From Streptomyces longhuiensis (GTDB taxonomy: Bacteria > Actinomycetota > Actinomycetes > Streptomycetales > Streptomycetaceae): a stretch of 64,000 bases of DNA. How positions within the stretch are numbered: position 1 is the stretch's first letter; each line of letters begins with the position of its first letter. The translations under genes and the position numbers were made by a program. Location of the stretch: assembly GCF_020616555.1 (NCBI RefSeq), contig NZ_CP085173.1:6836001-6900000 (forward strand). The letters run 5' to 3'. This document shows, piece by piece, positions 25,495 to 33,898 of this stretch. The notes beneath the pieces are model-generated. The model searched no databases, was not told the DNA's origin, and saw only the letters and a list, made by a program, of their open reading frames with translations.

Positions 25495-26181
25495 ATGAGA
25501 CTGCTTCTCGTCGAGGACGACGACCATGTCGCCGCCGCTCTGTCGGCGGTCCTCGCCCGGCACGGCTTCGACGTGAGGCACGCCCGCAGCGGCGAGGAAG
25601 CGCTCCGGGCGCTCGTCCCCGACGCGGACGCCTTCGGAGTCGTACTCCTCGATCTCGGCCTGCCCGACCAGGACGGCTACGAGGTGTGCGGCAAGATCCG
25701 CAAGCGCACGTCGACACCGGTGATCATGGTGACCGCGCGCGCGGACGTACGTTCCCGCATCCACGGCCTCAACCTCGGCGCCGACGACTACGTGGTGAAG
25801 CCGTACGACACCGGGGAGCTGCTCGCCCGTATCCACGCGGTCAGCCGGCGCAGTGTGCCGGACGACACCTCCGCGTCGGCCGAGGACGGTCTGCGGCTCG
25901 GGTCCGTGCACATCGAACTGCCCACCCGCCAGGTCAGCGTGGACGGTTCGGTTGTCCAACTGACCCGCAAGGAGTTCGACCTCCTGGCGCTTCTCGCGCA
26001 GCGCCCCGGGGTGGTGTTCCGCCGGGAACAGATCATCAGCGAGGTCTGGCGCACCAGTTGGGAGGGGACGGGCCGCACCCTGGAGGTGCATGTCGCGTCC
26101 CTGCGCTCCAAGCTGCGCATGCCCGCCCTCATCGAGACCGTGCGCGGCGTCGGGTACCGGCTCGTCGCGCCGGCCGCCTAG
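25495..26181 (+). CDS. gluR: OmpR-family response regulator GluR
   Basis: This response regulator of 228 residues has a receiver domain with the acidic pair EDDD, the phospho-acceptor in VVLLDLGLPDQDGYE and Lys in DDYVVKPYD. A winged helix follows (LTRKEFDLLALLAQRPGVVF to LRSKLR). The ATG at 25495 follows AAGGGGG. Position and partners match the S. coelicolor GluR/GluK glutamate-sensing system that controls gluABCD. Confidence 0.88.
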   Translation: MRLLLVEDDDHVAAALSAVLARHGFDVRHARSGEEALRALVPDADAFGVVLLDLGLPDQDGYEVCGKIRKRTSTPVIMVTARADVRSRIHGLNLGADDYVVKPYDTGELLARIHAVSRRSVPDDTSASAEDGLRLGSVHIELPTRQVSVDGSVVQLTRKEFDLLALLAQRPGVVFRREQIISEVWRTSWEGTGRTLEVHVASLRSKLRMPALIETVRGVGYRLVAPAA

Positions 26182-26190
26182 AGGCCGCGG

Positions 26191-27597
26191 GTGCGCGCTC
26201 GCCTCCTCCCGCTGCTCATCGTCCTCATGGCGGGCGTGCTGCTCGCGCTCGGCTTCCCGCTCGCCGTGAGCGTGGCGGCCGCCCAGCAGCAGAAGGTCGT
26301 CGTCGACCGCATCGACGACACGGCACGCTTTGCCGCGCTGGCCCAGTTCGTCACCAAGCGCTCGACGGGTTCCCGCGTACACGTCACGGACGAGCGCCAG
26401 CAGACCCTGCAGAACGAACTCACCCGCTACTACGAGGTGTACGGGATTCGCGCGGGCGTCTTCTACCGCAACAGTGATCCCATGGGGCACGCCCCGGACA
26501 GCTGGCAGCTGCCCCGCGACGGAGCCGTGCGCGAGGCCTTCGACGAGGCCCTGTTCTCGCGCGGCAGCCACGACCCCCGGCAGGTGTGGCCATGGCAGCG
26601 CGGCAGGCTCGTCGTCGCGTCACCCGTCATCAGCGACGGCGACGTCGTGGCGGTCGTCGTCACCGAATCGCCCACCGGCAAGATGCGCTCCCAGACGCTC
26701 CAGGGATGGCTGCTCATCGCGGCGGGCGAGGTGGCCGCGATGCTCCTGGCCGTCGGCGCGGCGCTGCGGCTGACGGGCTGGGTCCTGCGGCCCGTGCGCG
26801 TCCTCGACGCGACCACCCACGACATCGCCACCGGACGCCTGAAGTCCCGCGTCGCCTCGGCCGGCGGACCGCCGGAACTCCGGCGCCTGGCCCGCTCGTT
26901 CAACGAGATGGCCGACAACGTCGAGGACGTCCTGGAGCAGCAGCGCGCCTTCGTCGCCGACGCCTCGCACCAGCTGCGCAATCCGCTCGCCGCCCTGCTC
27001 CTGCGCATCGAGCTCCTGGCGTTCGAACTGCCCGAGGGGAACGAGGAGATCGCCTCCGTGCGCACGGAGGGCAAGCGGCTCGCCTCGGTCCTCGACGACC
27101 TCCTCGACCTGGCCCTCGCCGAACACACCGAAGCGGACCTGCGACTCACGGACATCGGCGAGCTGGTGACCGAACGGGTGGGTGCCTGGCGGCCGGTCGC
27201 CGACGAGAAGGGCGTCACACTGATCGAGGACTGCCCCGCGGTCACCGGCTGGGCGGATCCCGTGACGCTGTCGAGCGCCCTGGACGCGGTGATCGACAAC
27301 GCTCTGAAGTTCACCCCCTCCGGCGAGGAGGTGAAGGTCCGCGTCGCCCGTAACGGAGAGTCCACGGAGATCGTGGTCGCGGACCGCGGTCCGGGCCTGC
27401 GCGAGGACGAACTCGCCCGGATCGGCGACCGGTTCTGGCGCAGCGCCGGCCACCAGAACGTCAAGGGCTCGGGCCTCGGCCTGTCCATCTCACGGACGCT
27501 GCTCGCGGCGGGCGGCGGCTCCATCACGTACGCCCTCCACGAACCGCACGGGCTGCGCGTGACGGTGGCGGTGCCCCGGACCCATCGGGAAGGCTGA
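26191..27597 (+). CDS. gluK: sensor histidine kinase GluK
   Basis: This kinase of 468 residues has an N-terminal helix, an extracellular sensor of about 135 residues, a second helix near 175-195, HAMP (RPVRVLDATTHDIATGRL), the HisKA box FVADASHQLRNPLAALLL with the phospho-His, and the ATPase boxes VIDNALKFTPSG, DRGPGL and GSGLGLSISRTLL. It lies 9 bp after gluR. In S. coelicolor the homologue senses extracellular glutamate. Confidence 0.9.
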   Translation: MRARLLPLLIVLMAGVLLALGFPLAVSVAAAQQQKVVVDRIDDTARFAALAQFVTKRSTGSRVHVTDERQQTLQNELTRYYEVYGIRAGVFYRNSDPMGHAPDSWQLPRDGAVREAFDEALFSRGSHDPRQVWPWQRGRLVVASPVISDGDVVAVVVTESPTGKMRSQTLQGWLLIAAGEVAAMLLAVGAALRLTGWVLRPVRVLDATTHDIATGRLKSRVASAGGPPELRRLARSFNEMADNVEDVLEQQRAFVADASHQLRNPLAALLLRIELLAFELPEGNEEIASVRTEGKRLASVLDDLLDLALAEHTEADLRLTDIGELVTERVGAWRPVADEKGVTLIEDCPAVTGWADPVTLSSALDAVIDNALKFTPSGEEVKVRVARNGESTEIVVADRGPGLREDELARIGDRFWRSAGHQNVKGSGLGLSISRTLLAAGGGSITYALHEPHGLRVTVAVPRTHREG

Positions 27598-27614
27598 GGC
27601 GGCGGGCCAGGGCC

Positions 27615-28610
27615 CTACGGCTTCACCGAGCGGTAGTAGCGGCGGGCGCCCTCGTGCAGCGCCAGCGGATCCGTGTAGAGCGCCGTCCGCAGGTCCACGA
27701 GCTGCGCCGCGTGCACCTGCGTGCCGATGCGGTCGCGGCTGTCTATCACCGTGCGCGTCAGCGCCTCCGTGAGGCGGGGGTCCGCACGGTCCGTGGTGAC
27801 CAGCAGGTTCGCCACGGCCAGTGTGGGCACCGAGACACCCTGCTGCGCGTCCGGATAGGCGTCCGCGGGCATCACTGCGGCCCGGTAGTAGCGGGACGCG
27901 CCGCCCTGCTTGTGCAGCGCGTCGACGAGGTTGCCGAGCTCGACGAGACGGATGGGGTAGTTCTCCGACAGCTTGCGCACATGGGTCGTCGGCAGGCCGC
28001 CCGACCAGAAGAAGGCGTCGATCTCACCGGCCTTGAGCGCCTGGGGCATGCCGTCGATCCCCGTGGAGACCGGCTTCATGTCCTTGTCCAGGTCGAGACC
28101 GGCGGCCTCGGCCACACGCTCCGCGATGAGCCGTACCCCGGAGCCCCTGCCGCCCACGGCGACCCGGAGGCCGCGCAGGTCCTCGACCGACCTGATCGAC
28201 GACGAGCGGGGCACGACCAGCTGCACGTAGTCGTCGTAGAGGCGGGCGCAGCCGCGCAGCCGGTCCCCTCCGGCGCCGCCCTGAAGCTTGTACTTCTCCA
28301 CGGCGTCGGCGGCCGCGATCGTGAAATCGGCCTTCCCCGTGGCGACCCGCTCGACGTTCTCCTGGGACCCCTCGCTGTTCGTCAGGCGCACGTCGAGGTC
28401 CGGCAGGTCGTGGCCGAGCGCGGTCTTGAGGAGGTTGCCGTAGCGCTCGTACACCCCGGTCCGCTGGCCCGTACTGAAGGTCACGCTGCCCCCTGGCCTC
28501 CCGTCGTCCAGCGGCAGCAGCCACCACAGGAGCAGCCCGAGGACCACGAGTGTGGCGGCCGAGCCCTCCAGGGCTCGGCGCCTGCTGATATGGGGGAGGG
28601 CCTTGGACAT
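27615..28610 (-). CDS. TAXI-family solute-binding protein
   Basis: This protein of 331 residues has an N-terminal membrane anchor (TLVVLGLLLWWLLPL) and a TAXI/TRAP binding domain (VTFSTGQRTGVYERYGN, GKADFTIAAADAVEKY, IDAFFWSGGLPT). TAXI proteins usually serve TRAP transporters, but no TRAP permease is adjacent. It converges on gluK and may modulate its sensing. It is the last core gene before the biosynthetic cluster. Confidence 0.85.
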   Translation of the reverse strand: MSKALPHISRRRALEGSAATLVVLGLLLWWLLPLDDGRPGGSVTFSTGQRTGVYERYGNLLKTALGHDLPDLDVRLTNSEGSQENVERVATGKADFTIAAADAVEKYKLQGGAGGDRLRGCARLYDDYVQLVVPRSSSIRSVEDLRGLRVAVGGRGSGVRLIAERVAEAAGLDLDKDMKPVSTGIDGMPQALKAGEIDAFFWSGGLPTTHVRKLSENYPIRLVELGNLVDALHKQGGASRYYRAAVMPADAYPDAQQGVSVPTLAVANLLVTTDRADPRLTEALTRTVIDSRDRIGTQVHAAQLVDLRTALYTDPLALHEGARRYYRSVKP

Positions 28611-28666
28611 GCGGGCGATCCTGCCATTTCACTCACCGTGCTGGCCAGGGGCGCCGGCCGGTCACC

Positions 28667-28709
28667 GCGAGCGCCTCTCCAGTGACGCTGCAGCCGCGCC
28701 CGGCAGGCT
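28667..28709 (+). promoter_or_regulatory. SARP-like heptamer promoter of the first NTF2-like gene
   Basis: Heptamers GCGAGCG, TCCAGTG and TGCAGCC start at 28667, 28678 and 28689 (11-bp period). They are followed after 8 bp by the -10-like CAGGCT at 28704. This marks the left edge of the cluster regulon. Confidence 0.55.
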
Positions 28710-28757
28710 GATGCCGACGACGGGCGGCCGGAAGGGCCGCCCCGAAGGGAGTTCGCC

Positions 28758-29216
28758 ATGTCTCAGTCCGTCGGGACCCTCCGTCAGCAGGTCACGGGTG
28801 ACCTGTACGCCGAGGTGCAGACGTTCTACGCCCAGCAGATGCGACGGGTCGACGCCCTGGACATCGAGGGCTTCGCCGACACGTTCACCGACGACGGGGA
28901 GGTCGTCCACGCGGGCGGTCAGCGCCAGAGCGGCCGTGCGGAGATGATCGCCGGGATGCGCGCCAACCTGCCGCGCTACAAGGACATCGCCGTGCGCCAC
29001 TGGTTCGGCCACCTCCTCATAGAGGCCGACCCCCAGGACGAGGACACCATCCGGGTCTCGTACTACACGCTGGTCACCCAGACCGACCGCGAAGGGAAGG
29101 TCTCCTTCCAGCCGACGTTCACCGTCGACGACGTGCTCGTGCGCCGCGACGGCGGGCTGCTGACCCGCTCCCGCGTCATCCACCGCGACAGCCCCGCCGC
29201 TCCCGCGGCCTCCTGA
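28758..29216 (+). CDS. NTF2/SnoaL-like protein 1
   Basis: This protein of 152 residues has a cone-shaped NTF2 fold pattern: DLYAEVQTFYAQQMRRVDAL, FADTFTDDGEVVHAG, AVRHWFGHLLI and the closing FTVDDVLVRRDGGLLTRSRV. It has two clear paralogues in the window (52065 and 56814), all sharing the VDDVLVRR-G-L-TRSRV ending. In aromatic polyketide pathways such proteins act as cyclases, isomerases or hydroxylase partners. The reaction here is unknown. Confidence 0.75.
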   Translation: MSQSVGTLRQQVTGDLYAEVQTFYAQQMRRVDALDIEGFADTFTDDGEVVHAGGQRQSGRAEMIAGMRANLPRYKDIAVRHWFGHLLIEADPQDEDTIRVSYYTLVTQTDREGKVSFQPTFTVDDVLVRRDGGLLTRSRVIHRDSPAAPAAS

Positions 29217-29252
29217 CCGGCCCGTACACGGAACCGGCCCGAGCACGGAGAT

Positions 29253-29304
29253 CCGGCACATGGCCGAGGGGCCCCTGTCGAGGGGCCCCTCGGCCATGTG
29301 CCGG
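29253..29304. terminator. strong bidirectional hairpin terminator
   Basis: Arms 29253-29276 and 29281-29304 are perfectly complementary over 24 bp with a 4-base loop (GTCG). It sits between the convergent NTF2-like gene and the small ORF of the ActIV-like operon. Confidence 0.85.
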
Positions 29305-29329
29305 CCGATGACACGTTCTGGGCGGCGGC

Positions 29330-29479
29330 TCAGTCGATGCTCCGGAAGATGTGGGGTTCGCTCCCGTCGTCGTCGAGGTCCCCGGCCAGCAGCAGAGGTA
29401 TCCGGCACGGCACCCCGTGGAACTCCAGGTGCGTCGGGGCTGTCACGTGCGTCTCGCGGTCCAGCAGAATCGTCTCCAT
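29330..29479 (-). CDS. 49-residue small protein at the end of the ketoreductase operon
   Basis: The ATG at 29479 has AAAGGAG 6 bases upstream. The product begins METILLDRETHVTAPTHLEF, has one Cys (residue 25), an acidic run DLDDDG and ends PHIFRSID. There is no signal peptide or membrane segment. It lies 76 bp after the ActIV-like gene on the same strand and just before a strong terminator, so it is probably the last gene of that operon. No family is recognised; a modified-peptide precursor or an accessory subunit are both possible. Confidence 0.6.
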   Translation of the reverse strand: METILLDRETHVTAPTHLEFHGVPCRIPLLLAGDLDDDGSEPHIFRSID

Positions 29480-29555
29480 CGACGACTCCTTTCAGTACGG
29501 CGGTTTCTTCGGTGCGGGGTCTCGGCCTCCGGTCTGTGAGGTGGCGGCTGTGGGG

Positions 29556-30488
29556 TCAGGCGTGGCAGGAGGGCAGGGCGCCGTGGAAGGCGACCATCTC
29601 CTTGAAGGACGCCGCGACATCGATACGGGCGCCCGGTGCCAGGCCCTCGAGTTCGGCGTACGCGCGATGCAGGTTTCCGACCAGGCGCTCGGAGTCCAGG
29701 AGCCCGGCGAACGCGCCGAGGTCCGCTTCCCGGGCCGCCTGGAGCGGGCCCACGCCGCGCCGCAGGCCGTCCCGCGCGAGGTCCTGGAGCCGGCGGACGT
29801 AGGACTCCGTCGCGTCGAGGAGCTCAGGTCCGCCGACCGGGCCGTGCCCGGGGACGACCACGGAGGCACCGAGCGCCCGCATCCGCTCCAGGGCCCGCAG
29901 CGAGCCGGTGACCGAGCCCATCAGGATGTACGGGGTCACCCCCGACCACACCACGTCACCGGTGAACAGCACGCCGCGCTCCGGCACCCACGCGATCACG
30001 TCGTTCGCGGTGTGGGCGGGGCCCACGTGGAGGAGCTCGGTGCGCAGACCACCGTCCGCGTGCAGGGTCAGCTCGTCCCGGAAGGTGAGCGTGGGCAGGG
30101 TCAGTGGGGTCTCGCCCCACTCGACGTCCGGCCACAGGTGGCGCAGGCCGAGGCCCGCCTCCTGCGTGTCGGACCGCGTGCCCGCGTGCGCCACAACGGC
30201 CGCGCGCGGCGCGAACTGTCCGTTGCCGAAGGTGTGGTCGCCGTGGAAGTGGGTGTTCACGACATAGTCCGGGCCGCCCGGCACGACGCGCTCCACCTCC
30301 TCCCGCAGCCGACGGGTGCGGGATTCGGTCGCCGCCGTGTCGACCAGGGCCGCCTGGCCGCCGCCGGCGACGAGGCCGGCGTTGTTCAGGCACCAGCCGC
30401 CCTCAGGCTGGACGAACGCGTACACCCCGTCGGCGACCTGGTGCAGGGTGCCCGGCGCCGCCACCGAGGACGCGGTTGTCGCACTCAC
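29556..30488 (-). CDS. ActIV-like metallo-beta-lactamase cyclase/thioesterase
   Basis: This MBL-fold enzyme of 310 residues has the zinc motif THFHGDH, GPAHTANDV, FTGDVVW and VVPGHG. The opening VYAFVQPEGGWCLNNAGLV strongly resembles ActIV-type cyclases that close a later ring and release the aromatic polyketide from its carrier. The GTG at 30488 overlaps the stop of the flavin reductase gene (GTGA). The neighbouring ActIII-like ketoreductase supports a type II polyketide role. Confidence 0.75.
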   Translation of the reverse strand: MSATTASSVAAPGTLHQVADGVYAFVQPEGGWCLNNAGLVAGGGQAALVDTAATESRTRRLREEVERVVPGGPDYVVNTHFHGDHTFGNGQFAPRAAVVAHAGTRSDTQEAGLGLRHLWPDVEWGETPLTLPTLTFRDELTLHADGGLRTELLHVGPAHTANDVIAWVPERGVLFTGDVVWSGVTPYILMGSVTGSLRALERMRALGASVVVPGHGPVGGPELLDATESYVRRLQDLARDGLRRGVGPLQAAREADLGAFAGLLDSERLVGNLHRAYAELEGLAPGARIDVAASFKEMVAFHGALPSCHA

Positions 30489-31039
30489 GCGGCCGCCTCC
30501 CGCTGCTCGGTGGACGAGGCGGGTGACAGACGGCCGAACTTGCCCTGGTGGAACAGGAGCGGGTCCGGCTCGGACGCTCCGCCGGACAGAGCGACGACCC
30601 GGCCGATCAGCAGCGTGTGGTCGCCGGCCGTGTACTCCGCGTCCAGCACGCACTCGACGTACGTCTCCGACGCGGGCAGCACGGCGTTGCCGGTGAGGCC
30701 CTCCTCGGCACCGAGGCGCAGCATCGCGGCGCGGCCCTCCGGCCGGTCGGGCCGGCAGAACTCCAGCGCCAGATCCAGCTGGGACTCGGCGAGCACGTTC
30801 ACGGCGAAGCTGCCCGCCTGCGATATCCGCGGGCGCATCCGGCCGGAGGCCTTGACGGACACGAGGATCAGCAGCGGGTCGAGCGAGACCGAGGTGAGGC
30901 TGTTCAGGGTCATCACGATGGTCTCGTCGCCGCTTCCCTGGGTGAGCAGGGTGACGCCCGTCGGGAATCGGCCCATCGCGGCCCGGAAGGCGGCCACGTC
31001 GGGTTCGGCCAGAGTTGCGCCGGAGGTCACAGCAGTCAT
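30485..31039 (-). CDS. flavin reductase (ActVB/HpaC type)
   Basis: This flavin:NADH reductase of 184 residues has the FMN-binding split barrel pattern FRAAMGRFPTGVTLLT, MTLNSLTSVSLDPLLILVSV, SGSFAVNVL-like AGSFAVNVLAESQ and DHTLLIGRVVAL. It would feed reduced flavin to the acyl-CoA-dehydrogenase-like monooxygenase at 32591. The ATG at 31039 has GGAG 8 bases upstream. Confidence 0.85.
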   Translation of the reverse strand: MTAVTSGATLAEPDVAAFRAAMGRFPTGVTLLTQGSGDETIVMTLNSLTSVSLDPLLILVSVKASGRMRPRISQAGSFAVNVLAESQLDLALEFCRPDRPEGRAAMLRLGAEEGLTGNAVLPASETYVECVLDAEYTAGDHTLLIGRVVALSGGASEPDPLLFHQGKFGRLSPASSTEQREAAA

Positions 31040-31110
31040 GTCAGGTACTCCGTTTCTGCTCGTCGTCAGGGCCGTCGCGGGCGTCGTCGGGATCCGCGGC
31101 ACCGGGGCCA

Positions 31111-31896
31111 TCAGTAGTTGCCGAGCCCACCGCAGACGTTCATGGCCTGGGCGGTGATGGATCCGGCCGGGTCCGACGCGAGGTAGCCGACGAGCCCGGC
31201 GACCTCCTCGGGTGTGGAATAGCGGCCGAGCGGGATCTTGGCGTTGAACTTCTCCTGGATCTCCTGCTCGCTCACTCCGTAGTGGCCCGCGTAGCCCTGC
31301 CGCACGCGCTGGGCCATGGGCGTCTCGACGTATCCGGGGCAGACGGCGTTCACGGTGATGCCGGTCGCGGCGAGCTCCTTGCCGACGGCCTTGGTGAAGC
31401 CGATCACTCCGTGTTTGGAGGCGGAGTAGGGCGCGGCGAGCTCGACGCCCTGCTTGCCGCCGGTGGAGGCGATGTTGATGATCCGTCCCCAGGAGCCCTC
31501 GCGCATCAGGCCCGTGCTGAGCACTTCCCGGGTGACACGGAAGGTGCCGTTCAGGTTGGTCTCGATCACGTCGTCCCAGAGCGCGTCGGGCAGCTCCGCG
31601 GTCACCCCGCCGCCGCCGCGGCCCGCGTTGTTGACGAGGATGTCGATGCGGCCGTACTCGGCCACCGCGGCGGCCACGGCCTGCTGGATCTGCGTCACGG
31701 ACGTCACGTCGCACACCGTGCCGGCCACCTCGTGGCCCTGCTCGCGCTGCGCCTTGACCATGGCGGCGACGTTCTCCGCGTCCCGCGCCACACCGAACAC
31801 CGCGACGCCCTGCCGGGCCAGCAGCTCGGTCACGGCCAGGCCGATCCCGCTGGTCGCCCCGGTGACGAAGGCCACTCGTCGTCCCGCGTCTGTCAT
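31111..31896 (-). CDS. ActIII-like C9 ketoreductase of type II polyketide biosynthesis
   Basis: This SDR of 261 residues, the same length as ActIII, has NADPH motif VTGATSGIGLAV, NNAG, the active-site Ser and YSASK, and the diagnostic NIASTGGKQGVELAAPYSAS and TVNAVCPGYVETPMAQ stretches, ending AMNVCGGLGNY. Family members reduce the C9 carbonyl of nascent aromatic polyketides. It is the clearest marker that the cluster makes an aromatic polyketide. The ATG at 31896 has GGAG 6 bases upstream; an in-frame upstream ATG at 31932 is less likely. Confidence 0.9.
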   Translation of the reverse strand: MTDAGRRVAFVTGATSGIGLAVTELLARQGVAVFGVARDAENVAAMVKAQREQGHEVAGTVCDVTSVTQIQQAVAAAVAEYGRIDILVNNAGRGGGGVTAELPDALWDDVIETNLNGTFRVTREVLSTGLMREGSWGRIINIASTGGKQGVELAAPYSASKHGVIGFTKAVGKELAATGITVNAVCPGYVETPMAQRVRQGYAGHYGVSEQEIQEKFNAKIPLGRYSTPEEVAGLVGYLASDPAGSITAQAMNVCGGLGNY

Positions 31897-32005
31897 CGTG
31901 CTCTCCCCATCGCTCGTGTCGATCCGGTCCACGTCGGCTCGACGGTGGGCCCGTGACCTTGCGGGTTTCTCGCCCCCGGGTGGAGCCGCGGTGGAGGCCG
32001 GCTGT

Positions 32006-32035
32006 TCGAGCCGTACTCGACACGGGGCCTAGCGA
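32006..32035. promoter_or_regulatory. SARP-like heptamer pair between divergent ketoreductase and SRPBCC genes
   Basis: TCGAGCC at 32006 and TCGACAC at 32017 are 11 bp apart on the plus strand. Because the pair is nearly palindromic, TCGAGTA and TCGAACA are also 11 bp apart on the minus strand. A TAGCGA follows at 32030 but two bases closer than at other sites. Confidence 0.45.
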
Positions 32036-32102
32036 GGGCCGTCAGCTTGGGTGCATTCGATGCCGTGGCCGGGCGGATACCTGGCCGGAGCGAGGAGGCC
32101 CC

Positions 32103-32594
32103 GTGCCCGAGCAGACGCAGACCCTGCCCGACGTCAGGAAGTCGGTGACCGTGGCGGCGACGCCCGACGAGTGCTTCAAGGTCTTCACCGAACGCCCGGC
32201 GGACTGGTGGCCGCCGAGCCACATCCTGGTGCGCAAGGAGCGGGCCGGCCTCGCCTTCGAGGCGGGCGTCGGCGGGCGCTACTACGAGTGGGACGTGGAA
32301 GGCACCGAGATCGCCTGGGGCCGCGTACTGGAGTGGGTGCCGGGCCGCCGCGTCGTCATGACCTGGCGGATCGACCCCAACTGGCAGTCCATCCCCACCG
32401 ACGACGGCGCCAGCGAGATCGAGGTCGACTTCGAGGCCGTCGACGCGGGACACACCCGTGTCTCGCTCGCCCACGTCAAGCTGGACCGGCACGGTCCCGG
32501 CGCCGAGCGCATCTTCAAGGCGCTCGACGGGCCGAGCCCCGGCGAGACGCTGGAGCGCTTCGCCCGCGCCCTCACGAACGGCTCCGGATCGTGA
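32103..32594 (+). CDS. SRPBCC (AHSA1-like) protein
   Basis: This protein of 163 residues has a START/SRPBCC pattern: VTVAATPDECFKVFTERPADW, GGRYYEWDVEG, GRVLEWVPGRRVVMTWRID, and a C-terminal helix FARALTNG. The AHSA1-like subgroup includes polyketide cyclase-like proteins, but no cyclase residues can be assigned. GTG start with GAGGAGG 4 bases upstream. Its stop overlaps the next GTG (GTGA). Confidence 0.75.
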   Translation: MPEQTQTLPDVRKSVTVAATPDECFKVFTERPADWWPPSHILVRKERAGLAFEAGVGGRYYEWDVEGTEIAWGRVLEWVPGRRVVMTWRIDPNWQSIPTDDGASEIEVDFEAVDAGHTRVSLAHVKLDRHGPGAERIFKALDGPSPGETLERFARALTNGSGS

Positions 32595-33739
32595 GCGTCG
32601 ACCTCGGCGTCCTCGCCGCTCCCGACGCCGCCCCGGTGGTCCCCGCCACCGGGCTCGTCGCCGCCGCCGACGGAATACGCCCGCTCGCGGCCCGCCACGC
32701 GGCGGACGCGGACACGGGCCGCAGCCTGTCCCGCGAGGTCACCGACGCGATACGGGAGGCCGGGTTCGCCCGGCATTTCGTGGCCGCGCGGTTCGGCGGC
32801 ACGGAGGGCTCGTTCGCGGACCTGACCCGGGCCGTCATGTCCGTCGGCGAGGGCTGTGCCGCCTCGGCCTGGTGTGCCTCGCTCGCCGCGTACTCGGCCC
32901 GCTTCGCCTCGCACCTGCCCGAGCAGGGGCACCAGGAGCTGTGGGGCGCGGGGCCCGACACCGTCGTCGCGACCGGTCTGATGCCCGCCGGGCGGGCCAG
33001 GCCGGCCGACGGCGGCTGGCGGGTCACCGGTGAGTGGTCCTACGTCAGCGCCGTCGACTTCGCCGACTGGGTGATGGTCTGCGCGGCGGTCGCGGGCGGT
33101 GAGGGACCGCCGCAACTGCGCTTCTTCACCCTGCCACGGGGCACGTACACCGTGCGCGAGACCTGGGACAGCATCGGGATGCGGGCCACCGGCAGCCACA
33201 CGGTCGTGGTCGACGACGTGTTCGTGCCGGCGCATCTGACCTTCGACCGTACCGACATGCTCACCGGCCGCAACGGCGCCTCGCGCGTGTCCGCGCACAA
33301 CGTGCCCTTCCAGGCGGTGGGTGGACTGACCTTCATCGCCCCCGTCGTCGGCGCCGCCACCGGCGCGCTGGCCGCCTGTACGGGATCGATCCAGGGGCGC
33401 CGGCGCAACCAGACCGCCGAGCTGACCGTCGTACGTGCCTCCGGCCGCATCGACGCCGCGCGCCACCTCGTCATGGAGAACGCCCAGGTCCTCGACCAGC
33501 GCCTCTTCACCCCCGAGCCCATGGCGCGCAACGAACGGAACGCCACCTTCGCCGCCGAGATCCTGCGCGAGGCCGTGGCCCTCCTCGTGGGCGCGGCCGG
33601 GACCGGCGGCCTCGGTGAGGGGCACACGCTCCAGCGCTTCTGGCGGGACATCACATCGGCGACGAGCCATGTGGCGCTGCAGTACGACACCGCCGCCCGC
33701 AAGAACTACTCCGCGGTGCTGCTCGGCCCGGAGGGATGA
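32591..33739 (+). CDS. two-component flavin-dependent monooxygenase, large subunit (ActVA-5-like)
   Basis: This protein of 382 residues has the acyl-CoA dehydrogenase fold with an N-terminal helical domain, the flavin/substrate region GGWRVTGEWSYVSAVDFADW and SIGMRATGSHTVVVDDVFVP, and a C-terminal HpaB-like helical bundle. Such enzymes hydroxylate aromatic polyketides with FMNH2 from a separate reductase, here probably the gene at 30485. It is coupled to the SRPBCC gene. Confidence 0.82.
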   Translation: MSVDLGVLAAPDAAPVVPATGLVAAADGIRPLAARHAADADTGRSLSREVTDAIREAGFARHFVAARFGGTEGSFADLTRAVMSVGEGCAASAWCASLAAYSARFASHLPEQGHQELWGAGPDTVVATGLMPAGRARPADGGWRVTGEWSYVSAVDFADWVMVCAAVAGGEGPPQLRFFTLPRGTYTVRETWDSIGMRATGSHTVVVDDVFVPAHLTFDRTDMLTGRNGASRVSAHNVPFQAVGGLTFIAPVVGAATGALAACTGSIQGRRRNQTAELTVVRASGRIDAARHLVMENAQVLDQRLFTPEPMARNERNATFAAEILREAVALLVGAAGTGGLGEGHTLQRFWRDITSATSHVALQYDTAARKNYSAVLLGPEG

Positions 33740-33751
33740 TCCGCACCGCTC

Positions 33752-33791
33752 GGCGAAGGGGGCGTCCGGCACCATGGACGCCCCCTTCGCC
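33752..33791. terminator. hairpin terminator after the flavin monooxygenase
   Basis: Arms 33752-33767 and 33776-33791 (GGCGAAGGGGGCGTCC and its complement) give a perfect 16-bp stem with an 8-base loop. Confidence 0.8.
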
Positions 33792-33817
33792 ATGTGCGGC
33801 GTGGCGCCTCAACTTGC

Positions 33818-33860
33818 TCTAGTTCAGGGCGACTTGGCCTCGATCGGTCCTCCGTACGGT
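33818..33860 (+). promoter_or_regulatory. SARP-like heptamer promoter of P450 gene 1
   Basis: TCTAGTT (33818), GCGACTT (33829) and TCGATCG (33840) are spaced 11 bp apart. They are followed after 8 bp by TACGGT at 33855-33860. The spacing is exact; the middle heptamer is weak. Confidence 0.5.
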
Positions 33861-33898
33861 GAGCTCCGACCCGTAACGTCCCAAGCGGAGGATCTATC

